This document shows, piece after piece, positions 11,720 through 24,330 of a stretch of 64,000 bases of DNA. Made by a program: the position numbers and the translations under genes. Every line of letters starts with the position of its first letter. Position 1 is the first letter of the stretch. The stretch is taken from assembly GCA_000697055.1 (NCBI GenBank), contig JNDT01001912.1, positions 1 through 64,000 of the forward strand, read 5' to 3'. The DNA comes from Saksenaea vasiformis B4078 (Eukaryota; Mucoromycota; Mucoromycetes; Mucorales; Saksenaeaceae). The notes beneath the pieces were generated by a model. That model worked only from the letters and a program-made list of their open reading frames with translations, ran no database searches and had not been told where the DNA came from.

Positions 11720-13719
11720 ATGCCCACTCGAAGCAGCCTTGTCAGAGGCTCGACCATGGCACAAGCCAAAATTATATTCGACAAGATCCTTACGTTGTTG
11801 GAAAAAATGTCAGAAGAAAGCTTTTGGGAGAGTTTGCTTGGCCCACGTTTAGCAAATTTGTGTAAAAAGTACTTTGGAAACGACGTCGTCTTGTTAAGTG
11901 TCGTATTCTATGCCGCACGTAAGTTCAATGTCGGGGAGAGTGTAACTAGAGATATAACGCTATTTTTAGCTATACTGCGGACAAATTGGGACAATTTGTT
12001 GGCGATGCTAATAGAACGAGTATGGAGCAGCGATAGCGTCTCTGTTGAAGTCAAACAGATCGATGGTGTATATGAGGCTGTGGATCAATTTGTTCGAAAT
12101 AACGTAACCGGCGTACCGGACCTAAAGCAAGCCTTTGTGAGCTATGCACCAGAAGCAAAGGATGATGACGATGATGTATTGACAAAGGAGACAAAGTTGC
12201 CAGTCGTTGGGTTTTATCCAGGTTAGTCGCCTACATCTTCAAGGCAACTGTTACTCACAATCATCCAGTGGTGAACACTACAAATGAAATTCAATATAAA
12301 GGACATACGCTTTATGTCACCCGTCGGCAAGAAGATGAAAAGTCTTCCGATTCTCCAGCGGGCATTCGACCAGAATATTTGGAAATCTCGTAAGCATGAA
12401 GCATACTGAAACGCTCTATGTACTGATATTTCAACATTTAGGATGAAAGGCAAATCCATGGATTTACTTAAGCAGTTTATTCAGGAATGGTGTGATGAAC
12501 ATAATCAATGCGATGAGGATGATGTACGTCTAAGACCTAATCAAGTGCTTTGCTAATCTTTGCTCTCTGTATAGGTTGATCTCTATAAATATGGTATCTA
12601 CGGATGGAGTTTTGTTAGAAGTATCGAATCGCGTTCATTTGACAGCGTTAACCTAAAGAAGGGTGTCAAGGAGAAGATCTTAAACGGTAATGGATGTGTA
12701 TCAAGTCGTTCTGCTTTACTTATTCGCAAGAACGATAGATATGGAGACGTTTGTCAGCCGTAAGAAATGGTACAAGGCGCGTGGTATTCCTTATCGCCGT
12801 GGATATTTACTGTATGGTCCACCTGGCACTGGCAAAACTTCTCTTATCCAAGCTCTTGCTGTAAGCAACCTTGACTATGGCATTCGTGCACGAACTCACA
12901 CTGATTCTGACAGAGTAAAATGAGGATGAATATCGCTATTGTCAGCTTGCTTGAAGTCAAGTCAGATAGCGAGTTTAGCGAGATGCTTTCAAACGTTCCT
13001 TCCAAATCATTGTTGGTTATTGAAGACATTGATCATTATATTTCACATGTCAGCGGCAAGAAAAAATCTGCAGTGACTATGTCCGGTATGCTAAATGGAC
13101 TGGACGGAATTCAGGGCCAGGAAGGATCAAGTAAGCATAATTACATGTACAACATACACCTCTGACATTTTCCTTAGTGGTTTTCATGACTGGTAATGAG
13201 ATTGACAAACTGAATCCTGCATTGTTGCGCCCAGGACGAATGGATGTCAAGGTACTACTAAGTTATGCGGACCGACAGCAGATTCAGAACATGTTCTGGC
13301 GTTTCTTTGGCCATGATTACGATACAATGGAACCTATCAGTACTGCGCGAAGGACGGAGCTTGAGAAATTCTGCGAAAGATTCCTTGCAAGCGTTCCAGA
13401 GAACCAGGTTACTACGGCAGAAATCCAAAACTATTTTATCTCTTTGTTGATGGACTCTGGTCTCGCTGAACCCACAGCCGAGATCTTTAACAAGATGATC
13501 GATGGAGTGCCAGAGTTGCTTAAGAAGATTCAAATTGATCGGGAGCAGGCTCAGAAACACAAGGAAAAGGAGATTAAGAAAAAGGTCGAGGAAGAAGAAA
13601 AGTCTGGTTCGGATTCCTCCAGTGATGAATCATCTGATGACGAATCTGCAGAGGAACAAGACGAGGCGGCAAGTACGGAAAATACATCATCAGAAGAAGC
13701 GAAGCAGGAGGAGAAATAG
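11720..13719 (+). CDS. BCS1-like AAA ATPase with acidic tail
   Basis: Seven exons (11720-12221, 12269-12389, 12442-12523, 12575-12686, 12739-12860, 12914-13130, 13178-13719) give 565 aa. The [21 protein letters not shown] block (Walker A near residue 300), the LLVIEDID Walker B near 345 and the RPGRMD arginine finger near 407 are those of the BCS1 clade of AAA proteins. Classical Bcs1 inserts the Rieske iron-sulfur protein in the mitochondrial inner membrane. The N-terminal 270 residues do not show an obvious Bcs1 membrane anchor and targeting signal. The last 60 residues are a Lys/Glu then Ser/Glu/Asp-rich acidic tail, unlike canonical Bcs1. It is probably one of the expanded fungal BCS1-related proteins of unknown substrate. 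An alternative start is the ATG at 11756. Confidence 0.85.
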
Positions 13720-14138
13720 TGATCCCATACCATTGTACATAAGTTTTCTAGAATATAAACATCTGTTAAATAAAGTACATGCATACGTTAACGGCAACAA
13801 AGAAAGAAATAGCGTCTTAAGAATATCTTAAATGCTCCCCGTAAGTTTACTGCTGCCTAACAAGCGTCCAAATCAATTCGTAGCATTACCGTTTGTTGCT
13901 TTTTTTGGTAATTGACGTTTTAGGTTACAACTTTATAGCGCTTATTCTGGTACCCAAATCCATTACATTATTTACAAACGACTAAGATCGAGACGTTCGA
14001 AAAGATAAGTATTTCATCTGTGTGAGTGGTCCTCCTCACTTTTTGTTCTTTCTTCTTCGCTCTCTCTTTTTTTCTTTAAGGAATCGTAGACGTTTCTCGT
14101 AGTCAGTCAGTCAAAGAACAAACTGACAAGTTAATAGC
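13720..14138. other. intergenic region, nothing recognised
   Basis: Downstream flank of the BCS1-like gene, followed by a pyrimidine-rich stretch near 14035-14085 that suits a promoter or 5' UTR for the following rightward gene. No coding region or RNA gene was seen. Confidence 0.5.
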
Positions 14139-15624
14139 ATGAATGATCAGCCCACTGCGAATAGATGGCTTCAGTAAGTATAAGTTTCATATTGGAAGAG
14201 TAGCGGGAGAAAAGCTAAATACAAAGCGGCTAGTAGGACAAAGAAAGATGGCCTAAAAGAAGACAGAGAAAAAAGGACGCCTTTCTTTATCATGTTAGTC
14301 CAAGAGCACAATACATGTTCACGTACTCTCCCGTATATGAGAATGGGACAACGATAATTTTTTTTTGGTCACCTTAACACAGGAAGAGTTATACCAAATG
14401 AACAATTTAGCCTGAAGGAGGCATTCCATAATGATTTTCCTTCAGATAGCCAATTCACATGATATTCTTGGACAACTAGCGGGAAACGTTATTGCTTTGT
14501 ATTCCAAGTAAGTTTCCTAGAATACACGCGACAAATTAAATGTATACGCCATTTAGTCAATCAGGGATAATGGAATTCTTTGGCAGATACTCTCACTGCA
14601 TGGTGTTACTGCTCTATGGTACCAGTCCAAACAAATTCCCTTTTTTGGGGCGATGGAGAGCTTATATTGTCTTCTTTGTTCTCCCCAAAAGTATTTCTCC
14701 AGAGTAAGTGTTATTTTTGTAAGAACCGTACAAGTAATATATTGCTTATCATCAACAGGCGCGCAACCACGACGAATGGGGTGTCTTGCTGTTGCCGTGA
14801 ACATCCGGTTCCACAAAGATAAGCATTTGTCACGTACAGGATCCTCTGATAACGCTCTTCATAGTCATGCAATACCTGTGCACAAAGAGAGCTATGAAAA
14901 TATCGCACAAAGGCGAATCAAGATATGCTTTTCACGTCTCTTTTCTTTGCAGCTACATATGTTGCGGAGAGATCAGAGACACCATTTTCTGATAAGTACT
15001 TTTCTATTTATTATTATACAACAAGCTATTTCATAGTATTTTGTTTTAAGCATGGATCAGGACTACGGGATGGCAATCAAAGCCTTCAGAAAGCTATGCT
15101 CAGTTGGCAAAATCGTTAACTGATTCTGATTGGCTGAAAGCGTCTTGGATGCTGAAAAGGTCACGCATTGGCTTGCTGCCTGCCCTCCTGTAGTCCATGA
15201 GCACGAAAGCGCACGTATCACCGTAGATAATACGGTTTGATACTTAAGATAAGTAAACTCTCTATATTTTCACTAGTTTTCTAATCATTTTGTTAGGTTT
15301 CTTATCAACCATTCATATTTCGCAAGTCATTCATATATCGGAAAAGTCATCCCAGTCATTGCCATACTGGATACCATTTTTGATACCATGCATCACCTTT
15401 AAGGGTACATTTTTAAAGCTTTTTGTGCCATGCAAACTCACTTCAAAACAGTGCATCATAGGTCACCATGGTCACGAGGTAAAAAGAAGGCTAATGATAG
15501 ATGGCCTTGGCTGTCCGAAGGCGAATCCTTTCACAACGGCTATCCAATTCATTCCCAGCCAAAGCAGAGCAGTACCATTGGCCAGCGCAAAAAGGCCTTT
15601 CAACAGGCGCGAAATCGACGTTGA
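14139..15624 (+). CDS. probable spliced gene of unknown function
   Basis: I do not recognise this protein, and the full exon chain is not resolved. An ATG at 14139 opens MNDQPTANRWL and runs into a GTAAGT donor at once. Two later segments join well: about 14443-14513 (HDILGQLAGNVIALYS) is spliced by GTAAGT to 14556-14700, which reads FFGRYSHC and then FPFLGRWRAYIVFFVLPK, an aromatic, possibly membrane-associated stretch ending at another GTAAGT. A frame at about 15065-15205 reads SESYAQLAKSLTDSDWL. A terminal exon from about 15404 reads basic and polar residues and ends QQARNRR at 15624. Outer limits are tentative. Confidence 0.35.
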
Positions 15625-15819
15625 CTGCCTTGGGTGGCTCTTCCCCTCGTTCGCTCCTACCCCTTTCCAACTATCCCACTTGATTGCCGTCTCCCTTGAA
15701 TTTAACTAACCGACTCATCCACGTTTCCTTTCCACGCATCCTCCTACTTTTGTGGGCTAAATCATCTGCATTACTGTTTTTATCCCTTCTTCATTCGACA
15801 ACCTTTTACTGGCTCTGCT

Positions 15820-18800
15820 ATGTTATCTGCCCAAGATCCCCCTACCTCAAAACGTACTACTTCCACACATATTTTACATACCATATATAGCGTTAGTAAG
15901 GAAGGCTATGTAGGATGCCACTCAGCTGATGGTATTCTACAGGGACCAGAGCGTGATTCTAAAGGCGAGGACCTTGTCAACTTACACACGCATTCTCTAG
16001 ACACTAGCTGTCGAATGTTGGATCAGGTGGAGACTTCACAGAGTAAAGAACAGTGCATGAATAGCGTACCAGCTATGACGAATTCTCGTTCTTCGTCAGA
16101 CGATCACCATGCTACTTTTCCTCGTCAGTCGCTAAATAGACGAGCCTCAGATGAATCATTGTGTTCCAATATCTCTACCGATAGTTCTTTGTTCAGCACT
16201 ACAAGTCGTATCGGAAAGTTTCCACATGTTGTCAAAAATTCATTCGTATCTGTAAAGGATTTTATGGCTAAATCGGCTACCCGCAGTCGAACGAGATCCG
16301 TAGCCAAAATACAGAATGGGCGAACGACGTCTACGAATAACCGACAGGAGCGTTCGCCAGTTCCACAAACAATTCACTATTCGACACCAGGAACGTCACC
16401 CTATTCAGACTCGTTTTCATCAAGGTTACGGAGACCTACACCTAGTGTGATGAATCTTGCAGGGATCATTTTAGCGCGTAAACAGACAACCACAGAAGGC
16501 GATGATATTTCTGTTGTAGCTTCTTCTGATCAGTGTATTGCTGATTCTAGCCCTAGCACAACGACAAGTTACTCGATGTTAGAGTTGAAAGGCGATAATG
16601 TTAGACCTAGTACTGATATCAATGGAACAAGAAAAAGTAGCAGTAAACGACGAAACAGCATTGCTGACGCAGCTGCTCGATTATTATTGCGTAGGGAAGG
16701 AGGACGTTTACAAGTTGCAGCGATTGATGAAGAGGAGAACGAAGAGCGAACAGAACACCAAATTGAATTCAGCGACGAAGTTGCGAAAATTATTCAACAA
16801 GATCAGGCGTTGTTAAATTCGACTGATAAATATGGAAAAACTCAAGTAGGAAAACTACTATTTGGAAAAGAGATCAGACATATGGGTTTCTTTGAGCACG
16901 ATGTACCGAACCGTGACACCGAATTAACAACCTCCGATGCAAAAAGCGAGCATATTATGTCGAAATCATCTGGTCATGATATCGTATGGAGCAGACAGCG
17001 GGCGAAGTCCTGCCAGGTAAATTATACCGCATAAGGTAACATCTGTATTTACTGTCGCACCACAGGAAAGCAGAATGTCTTCCATGCGAACCAACGAAAG
17101 TGACAGATTTGATCCTGCTGCTCCATACCTGTCAAAAACGAACGTTGATATGAGTTCCTTACCAGATGACGTCTTGCATGCGGGACATAAGGCTGACCAC
17201 ACTAATTGCGCTTTCCTGGTCACAACTACTCTCACTACGTTACACAGTAAACTCGTCAATGATTGTGATCAGACCCTGGCATCTGTCGTTCTGGCACCAT
17301 CAACGCAAAAACGACCTGTCATCTTTCCAGAAGAGAAATTACGAACTATTCTGCATAATCTACGAAAGATGGCAGAGATGGTGGAGTGGGAGAAGGAGAC
17401 TTTGCCCAAAAAGGGTATTATGACCACTTTCGACCTGCTGGATAAGCAAATATCTAACGGTCGAATATGTCAAAGTTCTATAAATGACGCCGATTCACCA
17501 AAGAAGAGAGTGGGATATGGGGACAGTCAGCTGGAAGTAACGAAGAATGTCAAAGAAATCGTAAGACTATTTTTCTGAATGGTCGAGTACTTATTTGACT
17601 TTGTTGATAGATCTCAACCATGAAGCAGATTATCAACCGTTGTGTTAGTCAATACTACAAAGTCTGTGAACACGCCATGGTGATTCCTTGCAGAGGATAT
17701 AAGGTTGAAGGCAGAAATCGATGTGGTACAAGCAGCGAAGATTATAGCGTTCCAGATGAACGCATCGACTACTCCGATTCGAAGGTGGAACACATGGACC
17801 AGGAAGCGTACTCGTTCCGCTTGTATTTTATTGACAAAGAATATGTCACATTTTGTGGCTATTCCGAAAATGGAGAACCTGTATTGTTAACAGCACTCTG
17901 CGAGTCAGAGGGCGATGAGGCAACTCAACAAAAGAATTACCGGATAATCATCAGGACAAAGCGGGTAAAGTATATCTCGTAAAGATTATGAAACTCTAAT
18001 TTGAGGCGATAGGATCATAGTATACGAAAGATCATTCAGGATTCCTTCTTACTGAGTGCTCCTCCCGACGTATCCACAAATGATATGGAGCATAAGGTTG
18101 TGCCGGACACAACCTGGAAAGGCGTCGTGGAAATGTCTTTGGATATACCCTTTAACCTTCTTCGAAAAATTGAAGCATCTGTCATGAAGTCCAGCGATAT
18201 CGAAGCGGATGTCTTGAAATTTGACGAGAGTGCGGTATGTCATGATTTGATGCGTTTTGAGACCTAATATTGTCGTAGGTTCACAAGAGATACAAGTTTG
18301 GTGTACTCTACATCAAGGACGGCCAGGATAAAGAAGAGGAATGGTTCTCCAACCAGCACGATTCTGAGAAATTTAGCCGTTTCCTTGATATTATTGGAAA
18401 ACGCATCAAATTACAGGGGTACACTGGTTGGGCAGCTGGACTGGACACAAAAAGTATAGAGTAATCGCCTAATTCATTGGACTAAACCGATGCTAGGTGG
18501 GGACTCCGGTGAATACACATACGTGGAGGAGTGGAATGACAATGTACTTGCTTACCATGTTTCTACGTTGATACCATCAAAACCGAGCGATGAACAGCAG
18601 GTTCAAAAGAAACGTCATATAGGGAATGGTAAGCATGCGGGTACTGATGTGAAATACTTAATGACTTGGCTGTAGATATTGTATGTGTCGTATTTGTGGA
18701 GGGACGGCAGCCATTCAACCCCGCAGCGATCAGATCACAATTCCTGCATGTATTTATTGTGGTGCACGAGGAAGAATGGAAGGGTCAAGTTGGCTGGAGG

Positions 18801-19665
18801 TAAGCTGGTTAATATTGGTTGATAATAAAATATGTAACGTTTTGGAACAGAGTGGAGATAGTAACGGTGGAGGATGTGCCCGAATTTGGACCGCCGCTCC
18901 CAAAAAACGGATATTTCTCTGACAAGAAAGAGCTGGGTGCCTTTATAGTTGCCAAATGTAAGTAGATATTTGTCTGGATGTCTGTATAACATCAAATAGT
19001 GGTTAATGCGGAGTATGCCGCATTGAAATCGCCAAAATTTTCGCTGCCAATGGCTCGAGCCCGCGAAGGAATTCTAACCAACATTGTGGATCAAGCAATG
19101 CGAATTGCGCAAGAACCTAAAATATCTTCAAAACACAGTAAAACACCTTCAACGTCATCTGAGCGGAGCTCACGAAGTTCCAAAAGCAAGGAGATGAATG
19201 ACCTTGCGCCTGCGCCCTCCCGGTCGAGTATGATGATCAAAGATCTCTCAGAAGGATTAGCTGGGTTAGGTCGGCGACGAAGCGCACAAGACATCTCTGA
19301 CGGTCGAGCAAGACTAAAACAAACAAAATCACGAAAATCACGCCCATGCAAGAATGTAGATGGTACTGAGCCAAATAGGCGATGTGCTACTTGTCCACTT
19401 AACGGCATCCCTATTAGATTCCTCGAAACGAGGTTGCTCAGAGCTGGATCTCGCGCAAAATACTCCTAATACATCAGCAACCATTACTTCATCTCAATCT
19501 AGCGGCGCGGTATTGCAGAGTTTATCAGGCAAGAAAGAAGGTAGATAGTAATCAATCGCAGCATCTCTACTGACTACTCACTTCTCAGGAATTAAACATC
19601 GTGCGCAGAATATACTAGTATCTTTATCACCTCTTGGTGGCAATGGCCACCATAACGGAGGGTGA
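15820..19665 (+). CDS. Rap/Ran-GAP domain GTPase-activating protein
   Basis: Eleven exons (15820-17016, 17066-17560, 17611-17964, 18013-18234, 18279-18453, 18497-18628, 18676-18799, 18851-18957, 19000-19362, 19418-19540, 19589-19665) give 1122 aa. The first 550 residues are Ser/Thr-rich and look disordered. The Rap-GAP domain spans about 690-960: FGVLYIKDGQ, EEEWFSNQHDSEKF, LDTKSGDSGEYTY, FHVS-type core, KRHIGNDIV (the Asn-thumb region) and VPEFGPPLPK. Such domains stimulate GTP hydrolysis by Rap or Rheb-type small GTPases using a catalytic Asn. The C-terminal tail is Ser/Lys-rich. The last two exons rest on splice motifs only (donors GATG/GTACTG and GAAG/GTAGAT) and are less certain. Rap-GAPs are common in early-diverging fungi. 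Confidence 0.9.
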
Positions 19666-20629
19666 GACGTGTCTAGAGACCAAATTTAAAAGAAGTCAGA
19701 ACCTTTTTGCCTCCTTTTCGTTCCAGAGGGGAGTGAAAAAAACTCGACAGGACACCACATTAAATTATGAAGCGAGTTTATACCCTTTTCATGAAGTACC
19801 ATAACTGTAGAGTGAATGGCAATTTGCACTATTCTAAATAAATTCTACGTCCATGAAGATACTGAAGTTGAATATGTGCAAATTCACTCCTGTTAAACAC
19901 GTCAAAAAGATATGGGAAAGCGCCAGCGTGAAGGATAAATCCGTTAAATTCCCGGTCATATCTGTCAATCGTGGTACCTCATTACTATTGTGGAAAGAGT
20001 CAATGACACCAAAAGGTCCAAATGTTCGGAATTCGCTGTACAACAGGCGAAGACGGTGCACCTCTATGAGCCAACTTTCCTTTATTCGCGCCCGCGCCAC
20101 AGGCAAATATGGCAACTTGTTGAACAGAGTGTTAAGTCGTCCGTACAGTTAGCAGGAGTAGATGTTTCAGCTTGATCTCTGATCTGTCAAGGACGTATGC
20201 CATCCCCCTTGTGTGAAGATCTGGTTTAGACAATTTCGATGATCAGCAGCGGAACAAGGATGCTGCTCGCGATAGGACACATTTTTTTTCCAGAGAAACA
20301 TGACAACAATTATGGATGCGATATGATATTAATTACTCGAAGGCACATAAATGATGTTGACCGCTATAACTTATGGTAGACTTTCAGTCCGATTCCTTAA
20401 AACCAACTATTCCAACTTTCCTTGCTATCTATGCAGTTCCTATATCCCATTGATTCAGAACACGTTAGTTATTCCTCACACCAGAAATGATGTATTCATC
20501 CTTCCTCCAAAACCGTCTTTCTCTGTTTTATGGACAACCTCTTTTAAACAGAGTACTCCTTTTTTCCACAGCATTTTCTGGAAGTTCAATTTGGTTTTAT
20601 TTTGACATCAAAACACAAAAACGAACTGT
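19666..20629. repeat. intergenic with dispersed repeat fragment
   Basis: About 19830-19865 carries CTAAATAAATTCTACGTC, which also occurs with small changes near 4175, 38333 and 42731. It matches the internal or terminal motif of the R repeat family. A plus-strand open frame 19853-20152 (about 99 codons) starts inside this fragment and resembles nothing known; I do not call it a gene. The rest is the 3' flank of RPL29. Confidence 0.45.
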
Positions 20630-20918
20630 TTAAGCGGTCTTCTTTTCAGCCAAGGCCTTGAAGGTACCCTTCTTGGCGAAACGCTGGTTACGGAGGAACT
20701 TGGCATCCACCTAAATGCAACACGTCAGTCTAAGCAACTACAATTCTAACTACAAAATACATACACCCTTGTTGGAGGGGTACTTCTGTCTCAAGGGCTT
20801 CTTGATACCGTTACGGTGAGCCTTGCGGTCTAAGGACAAGATGTGTCGGTGATTGTTCAATAGAATTACAAGTAGTCTTACTTTGGTTGTGGTTGGTGTG
20901 GTTCTTGGACTTGGCCAT
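20630..20918 (-). CDS. RPL29: 60S ribosomal protein L29 (eL29)
   Basis: A small basic protein of the large ribosomal subunit. Three exons (20918-20882, 20829-20765, 20710-20630) give 60 aa. The start MAKSKNHTNHNQ, then AHRNGIKKP, SNKGVDAKFLRNQRFAKKG, is diagnostic. The protein is rich in Lys, Arg and His and has no other domain. A CATC/CAGC tetranucleotide run (about 20945-20975) lies just upstream of the start in the 5' region. Codon use is strongly C-ending, as expected for a highly expressed gene. Confidence 0.96.
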
Positions 20919-21454
20919 TGCGTTTCGATATTCCTATAATGAAATGGTTCATCCATCCATCCAGCCAGCCAGCCATTCATCACTTCATCTCGAATGATGT
21001 CGAGCACTTACTTCAAGAAATGCGAACGAAGAAAAAGGGCGCGAATAATATGCCTAACAACGACCTTAAATCGTATTAATTTTGGCACTCTGAAATTGCG
21101 GACGTTTCCGTGCCGCACCTACCGGACAACAATTTCGAAAATTTTGATTGGCCACCAAGATCCGGGAGAAGAAAAAAACACAACATGCCAGCTTCTGTCA
21201 TTTCCTGGCTGCAACGACGCGACCGGCCGCGAGGCAGAGGTTCATTGTGTTTCAAATCTTTACAGACAAATCCGTTTGTAATGACCAGGAATGCTGGAGT
21301 GATGTAGCATGCCAGAAGATTAGTCCTAGTTATTTGACATTACTACAACTCGATTCATAATACTCTATTGTGAACTCAAGGTGATACTCTATCCCTCGAG
21401 AAACAACGTTCTTCATAACACCATAACACACCTTAGGAGACGGTGGCTATGTTA
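20919..21454. other. RPL29 upstream region
   Basis: Holds the tetranucleotide run ATCCATCCATCC then AGCCAGCCAGCC near 20950-20975 and a divergent or shared promoter region. Short plus-strand frames at 21000-21360 overlap each other and have no recognisable product. No gene is called. Confidence 0.5.
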
Positions 21455-22058
21455 TTAGCTTTTCTCAATGGGCAGCAGAACCAACGTCAGTAGATATTTG
21501 ATGCTTTCTAAAAATCGTTGCTGTATTCGAGAATTGCTTTGCATCAACTGAAAGATAACACGAACACCCAGCAACGCTACTTGCCTCTCTGACTGTACTT
21601 TTGAACGAGCAGCTTCGGAAGATGGTGTTGAATACTGTATCAGGAACCTGATTGCTGCCTTTGTTTGTTTCTTTTCCATGCTTTTACTCTTTTCTCAAGT
21701 TTCACTCTCTTTTTCCTCTTCTTCCTTAGTAACAAGAGATGAAAAGAGCACTTTTGTGTTAGGAAGTATATTGATTTTAATGTTGAACCGACATAGAGTG
21801 ACCATTTCCCACCGAAGGTTCCTGTGCGATTAGTGCGGGAGAGCTTCAGATCGTCATATGCAGCCATCACACTTCCAGATATGGATGCTCTTTGTATTGG
21901 AGAACGCTCCGTATCTTCGATCTTTGATTTTCCAAGTTTGCTGTGCCGCAGGGACATGATACCCGCAGTTTTACAAACCTGTTTGTCACAAATTCTTTTT
22001 CAGGGAGTGAGACAGAAGTACGACCCAAAGAGTCATATCTATGCAGGAAGGCTGCCAT
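21455..22058 (-). CDS. small protein of unknown function
   Basis: I do not recognise the family. An ATG at 22058 opens MAAFLHRYDSLGRTSVSLPE. A donor AACAG/GTTTGT near 21989 joins an acceptor GCACAG near 21949, restoring a frame that reads SKLGKSKIEDTERSPIQRAS and then DDLKLSRTNRTGTFGGKW. This is a polar, Ser/Thr/Lys-rich sequence that looks genuinely coding. A further minus frame at 21455-21679 (MEKKQTKAAIRFLIQ, then ERFLESIKYLL-like helix) may be the last exon, but the join near 21680-21720 is not resolved. Only the first half is reasonably supported. Confidence 0.45.
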
Positions 22059-22217
22059 GATGCGTATCTTTTCTATTCGGGAATTAAATATTATTTCTTT
22101 TGATGTAGAAGTGCAAGATGGCAATACGAGAATATAGAATATAATGTACATTGTTTCTATAATGCTGTGTACTAGTTTACATTAACAAGTATTGGGAGAA
22201 GGAGGTGCCGGAGTTAT

Positions 22218-23913
22218 TTATAAACGATAAATGAAATTGGGATTCTCGCGGTCAGTAAGATCTTCATCCGTGCTAACTTCCGGCTTTGGATTCGCGAGAC
22301 GCTCACGGTTAGATTTGGCCATCATGTAACGTGCGAAAAGCATAAGAAGAGCTGCAGCAACATTGGACCCCATAGCACCGATCATTCCTCCCAGATACAA
22401 CGGTTTCTGCCAGCCTACCATTATTAAAGGTCCGATAAAATTCCCAATCGTGTAGGTAACCATGATAGCGCAGCTGTAGAAGACCTTTTTGGTATATCCA
22501 GACACATTATTGGACACTGAGGCAAGGAAAAGTGTATAAGATGCTGGATTGGCCCAGCAAAGATAAAGCCCCAATAACTTCGCTTCTGTTTTGGGAATGA
22601 CTATGAGTAGAAGAAGGCCCAGGGTGGAGATGCATGGCAATAATGCAGCTGTATATAGCGTGTGACCATAACGTCGGTTATACCACACGGCAATGATGAT
22701 AATGATGCAATCGACGACTCCAGAAGGTACACCAAGCAGAATAGCATTTAAGCTCTAGAAAGATGGAGGTAAGATGATTGATAGTCTGGATAGAAAATAT
22801 ACCGAAAAGCCAAATCCAGCAGTGATGATAGAACTGAAAACTCCCATAGCGCCATTTTGGACGTTGACAAGCAACGACGTTAAAATGAAGCAGTAGAATC
22901 GAGGCTCTTTTAATGCTTCAATTATGTGGCTGATTTTGATCTCTTTGGTGCGTACAACGTTGTTATCTTGTAGTCGAGCGTCTACTGCTTCTTTTTGTTC
23001 CGTTGTGAGACGTAAGAGACGAGATCTAGGCTGATCGACGATAAAAATGAAACATATGATACCAAAAAGGACAGTAGCAGCGCCAAGGATAATCATAATC
23101 CTAAAAGAAATAGACGGAAGCGAGATTAAGTAGGGGTTATTTGCAAGGTCGCGTTAATTTTTTTTTCATTTTACCATTGCCAGGCACTTTTGCCACCTAC
23201 GCCTTCCATATGGCCAATACCATAACTAACGAGACCACCAATGGCCATCGCGACACCATTACAAATATAAATCATACCAATACGCCCTGCTTGCTCAGAA
23301 CGACGATACATGGCGCTGATAAGCATAATGCAACATGGGTACATCCCGGCTTCAAAAAATCCCAACAGGAAACGAAGAGCTGCCAGTTGTTGGAAATTTT
23401 TGCCTTCTGCGGTGCACACAAGAACAATGCCCCAGATCACAATCAAGCCACCCATGTACTTGCCAAGAGGTAGGCGTTGGATAAGAATAGCATTCGGAAC
23501 CTGCAGGTCAACATATTAAGCATAAGTGGCTAGAACTGAAGTCGCGCTTACTTGAAACAGCAGATATCCGAGGTAAAACAGGGAGCCGAGCCAGCTGAAT
23601 TGCTGGTCGTCAATACCCGTATCTTCTCTAATAGTCAGTACACCAGCGTAACTAAGTGATGATTTATCAAAGTACTAAAGTACAAGGGTCGTTACTCCTT
23701 TGTTTTCCACCGGCCTTGGCTTACTTGTAAGAAGTTGAGCACCGCAATAAAAGGTAATACATAGATAAAATCCAATTTCCTGATTAACGATCGTTCGGCG
23801 GCAGTGACAATGTATTTTTTATTCCCAAGTTCGTCAAATTGATCATCGCCAGCAGTCGATGAAATGAGATCTTGTTTCCCATATTCGAGTCTATCCTGGT
23901 CCTTTTCCGACAT
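22218..23913 (-). CDS. MFS anion:cation symporter, Dal5/allantoate permease type
   Basis: Five exons (23913-23725, 23674-23552, 23500-23175, 23100-22803, 22754-22218) give 490 aa with about twelve hydrophobic segments. Family signs are the N-terminal RKLDFIYVLPF, FSWLGSLFYLGYLLFQ, the RFLLGFFEAGMYP motif between TM4 and TM5, and GYTKKVFYS late in the protein. This matches the fungal ACS branch of the major facilitator superfamily (allantoate, nicotinate, vitamin and peptide-like anions). The exact substrate cannot be read from sequence. The central loop is charged, as usual. The start was chosen at the ATG giving MSEKDQDRLEYG; an upstream in-frame extension lacks ATG. Confidence 0.92.
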
Positions 23914-23959
23914 TTCCTTTTCTTTGTTCAAGGGGAAGGAGAAGAGATAAGCACGGCTG

Positions 23960-24330
23960 GAGCTAAAATGATAAAGCCTTTATGTAAATTGAAAATTGAG
24001 TCCGACAACCGCTTGTGCATCGCAGCACAAGTACCTTTTGTTGGAGAGTCTGCAGTATTCCATCCTCAAGTCTCCATATGACAAAGTCCACAAGTTTACG
24101 TAAGGATCGTCTCTTTAATGCAGATATATTAATGCGTTCAAACGACTCTTTGTATTCAGTGGGCAATAGCAATGAATGTACATCAATATCTCGGGGAAAG
24201 GCGCAATTTCGCAGATCATTGATTACAAAATCGATCGTGCGGTGTTTAAATTTACGAACTTTATCGACTCAGACATCTATCACGCAATCACGAGTACAGG
24301 TGGATAATCTTTGCATCCCACCGCCAATCA
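23960..24330 (-). other. possible coding fragment, unknown
   Basis: A minus-strand frame reads VRKFKHRTIDFVINDL, then FPRDIDVHSLLLPTEYKESF and KLVDFVIWRLEDGILQ, which has the feel of real protein. It runs into a stop at its upstream end near 24265 and has no clear start. It may be an exon of an unrecognised gene or a relic. No family is recognised. Confidence 0.25.
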
